Source: Moniliophthora roreri
Taxonomy: Eukaryota > Basidiomycota > Agaricomycetes > Agaricales > Marasmiaceae
Assembly (NCBI GenBank): GCA_001466705.2
Contig: LATX02000001.1
Location: 2,542,001-2,606,000, forward strand
Reading direction: 5' to 3'
DNA length: 64,000 nucleotides
Shown here one piece after another: positions 1-9,845 of the stretch (its first letter is position 1; the number at the start of each line of letters is the position of its first letter). A program made the translations under genes and the position numbers. The notes under the pieces are model-generated. The model was given only the letters and a program-made list of their open reading frames with translations, searched no databases and had not been told where the DNA came from.

Positions 1-1000
1 TGCGCGACCAGATATGCGGTCTCGGACTCCCTCTCCGTAATTCCACGCCTTCCAAATCCTTTATAACACACTTTTGGGTTCCTCCGTCTCAAAACCAAGA
101 TACCTCTACACCAGTTGATATAGCGAGCTATCAGACGAGCACTCTTCACGAGTCTCAGATGATGATTGAAAGCGGTACAACAGGCCTTCGTACATGGGGA
201 GCAAGTTTCAAACTAGCAGAATTGTTCATTGCACATCCTGGTACGGGTATACTATTTGGTTCACATCGACTGCTCCGACGCCCCTCCAGATATGATGCAG
301 GGTAAAACGATACTGGAACTAGGGTCCGGTGTAGGTTTTTTAGGTATCGTTGCCGCCACTCTACAGCTGCTGTCTGGCGAATCATCGTCGATATGGCTGA
401 CCGATGTCAATGGTGAGGTGCTTTCGCGATGCCAATACAATGTTACGCTTCCTTGCAGTATGTGATCTCAATTCCAACTGTGAAATTCGCGCTGATTTCG
501 TAGACCTTTCGTCTTCGCACAAGAATATCCACTACAGAAACCTAGACTGGTTTGATGCCATGGGCGACAATCAAGAGGGTCTCCAACACTTTCTCGACGA
601 AAGTAGTCCTGAGCTGATACTGGGAGCAGATATCGTGAGGCCGCTGGACCCATAATCCCCTTGCTTCTCTTATCGCCATTGCAGATTTTTGATCCTGCAC
701 TAATACCACCTCTAGTTGCACTGTTATCTCTGGCATTGCGACCCGGAGAAACCCAGACAGGAAGAATTGCTGTCATTGCGATGACAATCCGTAATATAGA
801 TACTTTTCAAGCTTTCCTGTCGATAGCTGAGGGTAAGTGACTTTATCGACGAGTAAACAGGAAGCTCACCGCTGGATGTAGACTCTCGCCTCGCGATAGA
901 GGAAATACCATTAGTCAAGCAAAACTCGATGTTCATGGAAACAGCGGAGAGTGGTGGATCTCCAAATCGTTTCAAAATCCTCAAGATTAGTGCGATATAG
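1..1000 (+). CDS. EFM3: EFM3/FAM86-like protein-lysine methyltransferase, 3' part (5' end outside window)
   Basis: Probable class I SAM-dependent methyltransferase of the FAM86/EFM3 group, which methylates a lysine of elongation factor 2 in the cytosol (family knowledge). The frame is open from base 3. Exons read as 1-240, 290-457, 504-634, 685-832 and 882-1000, all phase-compatible. The first exon carries the FAM86-type TTGLRTWGASFKLAE block. The next has the SAM-binding motif I ILELGSGVGFLG, followed by an acidic LTDVNG (motif II) and LILGADIIFDP (post-motif). The stop is TAG at 998-1000. It converges on the WSS1-like gene, whose stop is only 39 bp away, so the 3' UTRs must overlap. The family is clear, but substrate is inferred; other family-16-type lysine methyltransferases share the fold. 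Confidence 0.78.
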
Positions 1001-1038
1001 TATACTATGACTACATGGGTATCAGCAAAGCGACAGTA

Positions 1039-2374
1039 CTAGCTCGTTGCCTTTATGGTACCACAGAATGTACATGACCAAAAGTCGTTTGATATTCCCG
1101 TCTCTGCACAAGTCAAGCATGTCCATCCTGAAGAACTTTGTATTGAACGGGTAGTAGCGCACGCATCGCATTGCAGGGCCATTTCTCGATTCTTCAATGT
1201 ACAGACTGGACATGTCCATCCTGAAGAGGTGCCCTGATTATGGTGGGGGTTGACAATAGTCACCGAGGTAGATTGAACAACTTGATTGGACTTTTCCAAG
1301 AGAATCGACCGAGGCTTTTTCTTGACTGACGACAAGTCACTACCTGAAGAAGACGATCTCTTCGAGGGTTTGGGTACTGCAGCGGAGGATACTACTTCAG
1401 TCTGTATCCGACCGACATTAGAATCTACCGCGTCGTCATCCAAGTCCTCCAGAGTGAGATCTACGACATTGTTCTCTATGCTGTCCTTCGCGGCCTTCTC
1501 TGCTTCCTGCTGAGCCAGATTACCCTGACCACAAGATTTTTCATCCTGAGCACGACGTTCAGCAGCCTGAGAGAAGCGAAAAATGAGTTTATTGTTGTGC
1601 ACAAGAAGTAAACGATGCTCACCTGTGCAGCTAGTTCTCTAGGCGTCAGGTCCAAATTGCCTTTCAAATGCCCACCTCCCAAACGCTGGCCGCCGCCTCC
1701 CAAGACTTGACCTACACGCTTCCTCTTCTCAGCAGCTTCAATAGCTTTGGCTCTCGCCTGATGCAGGGGTAAATTATGCGAAACATTGACACCCAGACGC
1801 TGGCCCTTGGAAAAGAACCCTTCTCCTGAATAGCCCGACCGTATGAGGGCGTCATATTCATCTTGCAAGCCAGCGAGATACTTGTAGAACTTGTCATCAT
1901 GTGGGCCGTGTACGTTGTGAGTTAGCTATAAGAGTCCAATATGAGAGCAGTGAAATACAAGGCAAGGTGGTTGCGCACCTCATGAAGCATAGTTTGTACT
2001 ACATCCTCCTCCTCCAGAAACGTATCGGGGCTGTGCGCAGGTCTAAGGCGCAGTAGAATCTTCTGTCCAGCGTTCACATCTTTCAATAGAGAGGTATCCA
2101 TATCAAATCGACAACCAGAGACTCAAGGTGGTGAAAAGCTTACTGAGTCCTGAATGAACCAAGAGTTAGTGACACAAAATGACAGGTTGATTTCGACCTT
2201 ACCGAGCAGATTGGGGTTCCCTGGAAAGAATTCTGCGAGACAAGGGAGAACCCATCCATGGTTCTTCATGATTGGCTTCACCAGAGAGGCAACCCGTTGC
2301 AGCATCGTGAGTGCGCGATCGGGGAATTTTTGATTCTTGAGATGCGAGAACTTTTTAACAAAGGCGTCTGGCAT
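1039..2374 (-). CDS. WSS1: Wss1/SPRTN-like WLM-domain metalloprotease
   Basis: Predicted DNA-dependent metalloprotease that degrades DNA-protein crosslinks in the nucleus. Exons 2374-2203, 2079-1979, 1925-1623 and 1566-1039 give 367 aa. The N-terminal WLM domain ends in the zinc-binding motif HELTHNVHGPHDDKF; an intron (1926-1978) falls between HE and LTH. A basic, Gly-rich linker follows (GGGGQRLGGGHLKG, LTPRELAAQAAERR). Then comes an acidic VVDLTLEDLDDD segment that fits a SUMO-interacting motif, and two RanBP2-type zinc fingers at the C-terminus (GWTCPVCTLKN...CDAC and GWTCLTCAET...CTFCG). This architecture matches fungal Wss1, which acts on SUMO-modified crosslinks. The start at 2374 opens directly into the conserved WLM N-terminus. 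The SIM and linker roles are inferred from yeast Wss1. Confidence 0.9.
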
Positions 2375-3367
2375 TGCGTATCGAAGTATACAATGTCAAG
2401 GTAGGTGATATAGTCGAGGAAATGATATTTATAAGGAAGAAGTGTATTGGTAAGGAGAAAGCGCGACGCGTCATCAGTACCGCGTTTTGGCGCGGTCAGC
2501 GGCGTACTTTGGTCTGGCCTGGCGTTCTATGGCATTGGCCCACAGTCAAGGATACATTTAGGTGGCGACAACAAATACATCCTTTGATGAACATCCATCT
2601 CGATGTGTTCTTTGCAAAAATCCGAGCCTTGAGAGTTGAAGGTAGTCCGTCTTTCGGTCGGTCTGGTGGCTTCGAGCTCCCAAAACGTTTAGCTATAATC
2701 GGCGTTCGTCACTGTAGCCTCTGGAACGCGTTTTACCCAGCTGGGGACGTGAGATGCTTGGAGATGGCTGTTTAGTCTTTAAATGAGGAACGCTTTCTTC
2801 TTGTCCGAGTTGGTGAATAAAACCTGAGACTTGAAACGTTTACTCTCGGATTCGGAGTCTAGGCAGGTTTTATTACTGCAACGTTTCAAAGACTAGCGTT
2901 CGTAGGGAATGAGATTAGGTGAAAATGGCGTGCTGGGGATTGGATCCGATACGGAAAAGCAGGTACGATGATGCTTGAAACGAAGACTGCTTGAAGAATG
3001 TTCATTACACTTCAATGGAACTCACATCTGGGCTGCGCAGCCTCCGCTTGTTCAACTATGATATGTGATAGCACAGGACAACGGATGCTATAGATTAACG
3101 TTGTCTGATGATTTCGGATTCTAAAGCAGTAGCTGATATGACGACTTAGTAGCCATAGCACAGTTGCTTCTTTATCAAGACCCATGAATTTTCAGTTTTC
3201 AGAATTACTTTCTGGGCTGTCACTGCGAGTGATAAAGCTCATCCAGTATCCGACTCCCGACAAGGCCATTGCAGGGCCATCGCGGATTGTCACAAACGCT
3301 AACGATGACATCACTCTGAATATAAACCAGCATCGCTGAGGATGCCAGCTCTTCTCATTCAACCACC
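2375..3367. other. Divergent WSS1-FMO intergenic region
   Basis: No gene was recognised. It must hold both divergent promoters. A compact set of inverted repeats lies at 2774-2901 (see findings). A plus-strand ORF at 2374-2775 has no family-like sequence and sits on the WSS1 promoter, so it is not called. Confidence 0.6.
3321..3326 (+). promoter_or_regulatory. TATA-box-like element of the flavin monooxygenase gene
   Basis: TATAAA lies 42 bp before the ATG at 3368. It is the only good TATA match close to this start. The transcription start is not known. Confidence 0.4.
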
Positions 3368-5015
3368 ATGGAATGGACATGGAACCCATTACTTCTAGCA
3401 TATCAAATCATCCAGATTTTGCTCTCTAAACTCTTTTCACCGGCACCACCACCGCCGCACGCCGAACGGTGTCGACGCCCCAGGATCGCAGTAATTGGGG
3501 CAGGCCTAACTGGTGTCTCGTCCGCTGCTCACTGCATCGGCCATGGCTTTGATGTCGTTATGTTTGAATCTGGTGGACCAGACGAACTCGGCGGGATTTG
3601 GGCACGCGTGAACAACACGTCGGGTCTGCAGATCCATAGCTTGATGTATCGATTTCACCCGAGGGTCCAGTGGCAGAGCGGATATCCTTCGAAGCAACAG
3701 ATTCTTGATGCCGTCCAGGATATATGGAAAGCGTATCTGTTGGAGGACAAGACCAAATTTAATACAAAGATTGAACGGGTTTGGCAAGATGAAGATGGGA
3801 AGTGGTATCTCAACAGCGAGGAATACGGAAAGTTCGATGGCATCATTGCAGCTATAGGGTGGGTAATCCACCACGCATATCTTTCTCCAGAATATTGAAA
3901 GCAACCCAGAACATGTGGTGAACCAAAGATGCCACATATAGCAGGCCAGGAATCATTCAAAGGCGAGATCTATCACTCCTCGAAACTTGATGGCAAAGAT
4001 GCAAAAGGAAAGAAAGTTGTCATCATTGGCGGTGGTGCATCTGCCGTTGAAGCTCTCGAGTTCGTCACTGCCGCACAGGCAGGAAAGACTACCATCTTGG
4101 CTAGAGTGAGTTCATTGACATACCAGTGTCCTTGATGAAGCATCGCTGATCGTCACTATACGTCTGCAGTCTGATAAATGGATCATCCCTCGAAACGCCA
4201 TCGTCGATATGCTCCTCGCGACGAATATTTTCGGACAAGAAATATACCTCTCATGGATACCCGAATTCCTTCTTCGTCGTTTCTTTTATCGCGATCTCGC
4301 AGACCTCGCCCCGAGCCATCAAGGCATCTTCACGGAAACTCCCATGGTCAACTCTGATGTTTTGAACAAAATTCGTGATGGATCTGCGGAATGGCTCCGA
4401 GGCGACATTGACAGTTTCACCGAGAATGGCGTCCTTTTTAACAAACGCGCCAAAAATGTTCCCAAAGGTGGGCCAGGCAGGGAGATCCTCGTCGAAGCAG
4501 ACATGGTCATCATGGCTACTGGCTTCAAACGCCCCAAACTCGACTTTTTGCCAGACAACTGCTTTGATGAGCCGTACAATCCCCCCAACTGGTACTTGCA
4601 GACCTTCCCACCGCCATATCCCTCCGTCAGTTGCATCAACTGCACGTACATCAATGCAATCGGAACTGTGGGCAACTACCACATCGGCATTTACACCAGG
4701 ATCCTTTTGATGTTTTTGGTAGATCCGCTAACGCGACCGCACGAGTGGCTGATGAAGAAGTGGATTGACATGACGCGGTTGCTGAAAGCCAGATCTCCAA
4801 CACCCGCATTCGACTTTTTCACCTATACAGAGCTCCTTTGGTGGTACTTTTTCTGCGTTGCCATCAATCCATTTAGATGGAAGTGGGCGCTGTTCGTCTT
4901 TTTCGGGATTGGACGCGATTTACCATTGTCAATCGTCCAGAAAGAAGAGAAGATTCGCCAGTATCTGGGACAAGATAACGATAAGGAAGAGATAACCAAG
5001 AAAAAGACGGCTTGA
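3368..5015 (+). CDS. Flavin-containing monooxygenase
   Basis: FAD- and NADPH-dependent monooxygenase of the FMO/Baeyer-Villiger-like group. Exons 3368-3858, 3910-4105 and 4170-5015 give 510 aa. A hydrophobic N-terminus (residues about 6-25) may anchor it to a membrane. The FAD Rossmann motif GAGLTG is at residues 44-49. The FMO-identifying motif FKGEIYHSS is at about 180-188, followed by the NADPH-binding GGGASA at 204-209. A C-terminal ATGFKRP motif is typical of the family. An aromatic hydrophobic stretch near the C-terminus (WWYFFCVAINPF...ALFVFFGIG) could be a second membrane contact. The substrate is unknown; such fungal enzymes often oxidise N or S atoms or ketones. It is divergent from the WSS1-like gene, and no biosynthetic cluster surrounds it. 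Confidence 0.85.
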
Positions 5016-5797
5016 AATGACGAGACAAGGTGGATTTCGATTTGGCTGCGCCACTGTGTCAAGTGTAAGTAACCAACTGAGACATTGAGTCACATAATTT
5101 TATATGCAAGACAAATGATGTATGATAGTCTGCAATACCTCTTATCCTTTACGAAATAAGTCACTGAACACTTGAATGATAGGCCTCCTAAACACAGTTC
5201 CATTGGCAACCCCTTACGTCACTCTAAAATAAATTCTCGTTTCTCGAAGCGCTGTAAGTGGAGATGGGGACATATATCTTATTGATAATAAAGAAATGCT
5301 ACAGTTTTTTTTGACACATGGAGACAGCGGGAGCGAACACCGCGGCATTGATTAGTAATTGAAACCGCCCAACGTTTTTGGAGGGAATGGATACATAGCC
5401 ACAAGTTAGTATAAGGCGGAAAGTAGGAAGGAGGTGGCACGATTTCGTTTTGGGGGGGAAGATCAAAAGAATAGAAGACGATATAGAAGGTGAAAACAAA
5501 GCGAATCCGAAGGCGAGATGCGCAGACATTAGCAGGTATAAGCAACTGAGCTGGGTAGAGTACCGATATATGACACGTAGGCGAAGATGTCGAAAGTGAA
5601 AAGATAACGTCCGGGGAAGGGAAAGATACACAGTCAGCGTACATGCTCTTATATGTATACTTTCTGTGTGGAAGCGGTGACGAACGTTCTTTGCGGGAAT
5701 CCGTTCCATAAATAAGTGATATATGTTTCTACGAGAAGATTCCTCATCAGCTTTAGTTCAATATACATGTCAGAACAATATACTCACAGCACAGAGT
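5016..5797. other. Convergent intergenic region between FMO and homeodomain gene
   Basis: Both neighbours end here, so it should be 3' UTR. Minus-strand ORFs at 5279-5709 are Ser/Pro/Tyr-rich in two frames with no recognisable domain. No repeats were noticed. Confidence 0.5.
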
Positions 5798-7422
5798 TCA
5801 AATGTCTATTCGGACATCTTGGCGATGAAAAGTGAGCAGTAAGAGCGCATCCTCAATTTTAATCCCGTTAGAACTCTTGACAGATACCCTGTCAAAGTCG
5901 GTTTTGAAGGCAGCTGCCGCGGGTTCTATTGCAGCAAGACTGAGCGCCTTCAACGATATGCGAGACAGAGGTACCGCGGGCATAAAAGGTGATGGTGACG
6001 ACTCGGACCTCGGTGTAACAGGTTCCTCGTACTCGTCCTCGCTGCCAGATATCGTGCCAGAGCGTAATGGTCCATCCTCATCCATTGATGAAGAACTTGA
6101 TGGTGAACCCGACCGCGACACGGAGACATGATGATCATTAGGATAATAATCATCCTCGTCACCGCTACCACTGCCAGTACCTGCCTTTTTTGCATGTCGT
6201 CGCTTTGTTTGGCGAAGATTTCGGAACCAGTTGGTCACTTTACCGAGGTCCCTGATTATTGGATGACGAAGGAAGTGAAATCAATTATGATGTCTACTTC
6301 AGGAACACAAGGGAAAACTCACATTCCGATCTCCAGAGCGAGGGAAGAACGCTCTTCAATGGATGGATGGGCATTTTTATTGTAAAGGTCGTTGAGCGCC
6401 GCTAGCTGATGAGGTTCCGGACGAGAACGACGAGGGCGTGACGTCATCGAAATTGAATAAGGAGTGACACTGCGGCGTGGATTCGATCGTCGAGACTGAA
6501 GATCGTCGTAGCCCGGTGAAAGGCTCCGTCTAGATCGAGAAGACGCCGACGGGAGCGAAGGGCGACTCGTAGATGGAGGGAGGCCCAATGACGGGTGAAA
6601 CTGCGATGGAGGTGGAAAACCGGAATATGTCCGAGTGTCGTTAGACGACTCTGGATATGGGTTATCATCCTCTTTTTTCTTTTTGGCGATGCTGCGCTGG
6701 TTTTGGAACCAATTGGTTACACTTTGATAACGCCTGATAATAACCGGAATAGGCGATATTAGTCGCTAAGGTATGTGCGCTGATAGCTCATTACTCACAT
6801 TCCGATACGATCTGCGAGACTTTGCCTTTGTTCTGTCGAAGGATGAGGGTTGATGCTGAAGAGCTTCTTGAGCTCTTCGGTCTGTTCTATAGAGGGACGT
6901 ACTCGCATTCGTCGAGGCATTGAATCGTTTTCGGCGAGGAACTGAGGGTAGTCCGAGTTGGCAGATTGAGACTGGGACCGACCTGGCGGGTTTGAATGCT
7001 GAGATGGATAGTCGTATGGCGGATAAATATCGTCGTAGAAATAGTCGGGGTCAGAATGGGGTTGGTTGGAGGGATGAGAGTTTGAGGCAAGTGAAATAGA
7101 ATTTGCATCTGAGTCGGGTAAAGGACGGGTAACAGTCCGCTTCTTTGAGCTGGCCCGTTTGTTCTGGAACCAAGCATTGACAGTCTTTGTCTCCCTGTAC
7201 GAAAGGTCGTTATGAGACTTTCAGCCTGTCGTGATAAGAAATTTGATACTCTTACATGCCAAGACGTTCTGCCAGCGATTGCCTCAATTCTAATGCAGGG
7301 TGCTCATCTTTTTCAAAGAGCTCATTGAGGGCAGCGAGCTGAGCTGGAGAATGCCTATGCCTTGGTTTCTTTTGCCTGTCTCGATGGAGTTCTGAGGGAC
7401 TGGACTGCGCGACAGGAGGCAT
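5798..7422 (-). CDS. Triple-homeodomain transcription factor
   Basis: Nuclear DNA-binding protein with three complete 60-residue (non-TALE) homeodomains. Exons 7422-7256, 7194-6799, 6733-6323 and 6251-5798 give 475 aa. Helix 3 cores read VNAWFQNKR (HD1), VTNWFQNQR (HD2) and VTNWFRNLR (HD3). Each has the invariant W48, F49, N51 and R53, and each is followed by a basic run (SSKKR, IAKKKK, QTKRR). Linkers are Ser/Pro-rich and disordered, and the C-terminus has acidic serine stretches that could be regulatory. Each homeodomain is interrupted by one short intron at exactly the same codon. The start is uncertain: the frame stays open upstream to about 7485 with an AG that could be a splice acceptor, so a further 5' exon is possible. 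Targets are unknown. It is not a typical mating-type HD1 or HD2 gene. Confidence 0.87.
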
Positions 7423-8071
7423 AGCGTCGACGCTGGGAACCGGAGAAGATGGTGGACGGAAAGAAAGAGTCGGGCTGAGTCCGCTTCAAGTTTAAGTATA
7501 AGTATGACAAACATCAATTTACTGAAAACGCCTATATAGATTGCATTCCTTCTCGACTTTTTCTCACGCCTGCCCTGAACTCGTTCTCTCCCCCCTCCCA
7601 CTCCCACTCTCCTAGCATTCCCCCCCCTCCCCCTTGAAACACCATGTATTCAGGCGGTACAGCAAAAGAGAAAAAAAATTATTCATCAAATCGACCTGTC
7701 AGATGCGTGTATAATATTGTCCTTCCTAAAACGGTTATACAGCCATACAGTCATCCTGAGTGACTCCGGGCCTTTATTGCTGTACCCCGGTTCTTTTTTA
7801 ATACCGTTATTCCTTGCCCATTGCGTGTCGTCTCAGAAGACACCTTGGGCATATCTATTTGTGAATCTGCATGTTTTACACCTGCGGCGCTAAATCGGTG
7901 CAGGAAGTACTTCCGCTCCAAGGCTTGTGGTCACTGATGGATCTACTGACGGTTATACGGAATGTACATCAGTTACTAGATACAGGTTACTGTAGGTGTA
8001 TGGTATCATAATTATCCTTCCGACAACTTTCAAAACCAAAACCCCATGGGTTTACGATGTGTGTATTTCCT
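7423..8071. other. Intergenic region between homeodomain gene and pantothenate kinase
   Basis: It holds the homeodomain promoter and the kinase 3' end. A C-rich tract lies near 7590-7635. No supported gene was seen; an extra 5' exon of the homeodomain gene may lie in the first 200 bp. Confidence 0.45.
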
Positions 8072-9845
8072 CTATGTTTCTTCTTCCGGTGCGATGGTTT
8101 TGATCCATGCCCCAATTGATCCTCTGAAAACGGCCATGAACATGCAATTCTAACAAGTTATGAGTGCGGATCTACTCACAAGAAACCTTCATGACGAAGG
8201 AACAAGGCACGCTTTGTACCCTTGCTCCAGAACCGTATAGCATATGAAAGCGTTGTTATCGTTGCAGCATGTCCTACAGAATCAACCCCAGTCTGTCAGT
8301 GCGTTCCGAATCATATCCGAATCAACAGAGATTACCTCTGATAAAGCAACCACCGAAATAAATACGATCTAGATTGTACTTTTCCGCATTCATATATCTG
8401 GAAAGGAAGTGGGCAATCAGCCTAAGCCAATCGAATGCTGGAATACTCTACTCACGCGATCTGCCCAATATTGTTAGATACAGCATATAACAAGCTCTTG
8501 CTTATGTCTTGGGGGGAGAACTTGCCCTTGTTGTTCCCCCCCTTCTTGAAGACTTTTCCAAACGAACTTGCAATCATAGTCGACTTGAGGCCGAGACGGC
8601 TGTAGTCTTGCCCATAAATATCACCGACAAGCATGTCTACAGCAGCATTATCGCCTTCCTCTGAGAGTTTGAGCATTTCTGTGCGTGTATCGATCGGTTG
8701 CCTGATAGAAACCAAGAAGACCCAAATCGTACGTACCATCAAAGGACGTAGCAGGCGTCAGAAGACTCAAAAGTCCCCAAAGAGTACCACCTCCCAAACT
8801 TGTTCCGCTCACACGTTCAAATTTTCCGTCCTCGTCAACTTTGATTATGGAAACTCCCGAACCGATGTTGACGAGCAAGCAGGGCAGTTGGGGTGTGGGA
8901 TTGGTTTCGAATGTGACCGAGAATCGGGGTGGACTTGGGCTCGGTCGCTCTAATGCCCCATTCGGGATGGAGGATGATGCTTGATGTTGAACGGAATGTA
9001 AAAGTTCATCCGAGAAGTAGTATACCTCGTCCGGTATGAGCGTGATGAACTTCAACCCCTCAATCAAGCACTCCATTTCATCCTCTCTCCGCACTTCTAC
9101 ACACAAGGATCCCTTGAACAACTCGTAAAACTGATGAGCACCTCCACCTGTCGCCATGATCTTCACACCCTTCCTCATCTCCTCCAACGAGACACCGTTG
9201 ATCTTTGCAGACCTTTCAATGAGCTCTTGAATGAAATCCACGCATTCGTGTATGTTGTCTGTTTCGAAGCGTTCAAAATTGAGCGATCCACCAGGGAAAT
9301 GTTGGGATGTTCGCCGGAGCATAGAATCTCGAACGAGATCACTGCCGATTTCTGTGAAGCTGGATGTTGACGGGGACGCATCGAGTACCAAAGGTGTCAA
9401 GGCGCCATTACGCTTGATATGTGAGCCTGAAGGAGAACCACTGACGGACCCGCTGGAGGGTGATGAAGATCGGGAATCGAGGTCGCTCGGTGTGCTGGAT
9501 CCCCTCGTCGCAGCGATTGAGGGTGAAGGTGGTGGGTTTGGTGAACGCGTGAAGTAGACGACTTTTGCTAATGAACCTCCAACCTGTAGATGAGGAGAAG
9601 ATGGGTAAAGCGGTACGTAGCACATCGGAAATGTCCACTTACATCGACCGCAATGTGAGAGACTGGTTCAATGTAATTTGGTAGATATATCCCCCGACTA
9701 TCCCTGGTCTAAAGACGAATACCTGAGATGATAGAAGCAGAAGAATGGTGCAATAACGCACCTCGGGCGATTCTTCGGAAAGGATGACTGCACCACGAGT
9801 GTCGACGTGGATCGACCGTGCGGAAGGTAACGACGGGCCAGGCAT
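8072..9845 (-). CDS. Pantothenate kinase (eukaryotic type II)
   Basis: Catalyses ATP-dependent phosphorylation of pantothenate, the first step of CoA synthesis. Seven exons (9845-9762, 9708-9643, 9583-8737, 8678-8456, 8397-8336, 8273-8180, 8123-8072) give 475 aa, and all junctions keep phase. The phosphate-binding motif is IAVDVGGSLAKVVYF, interrupted by an intron after the Asp. Other family blocks are KIMATGGGAHQF, VNIGSGVSIIKV, SGTSLGGGTLWGL, VGDIYGQDY, VSNNIGQIAYMNA and RIYFGGCFIRGHAAT. The C-terminus LGSIGAWIKTIAPEEE is intact. A Ser/Pro-rich insertion after FTRSPNPPPSP, about 40 residues, is poorly conserved and probably a surface loop. The start at 9845 is the ATG just before a natural N-terminus; an earlier in-frame ATG adds a hydrophobic extension unlike the family. 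Confidence 0.93.

Noticed and set aside
2374..2775. 133-codon plus-strand ORF
   Set aside because: It overlaps the WSS1 start and promoter, and has no domain or splice pattern.
5279..5709. Minus-strand ORFs of 121 and 136 codons in two frames
   Set aside because: They overlap each other in different frames, are low-complexity, and lie in the convergent 3' UTR region.
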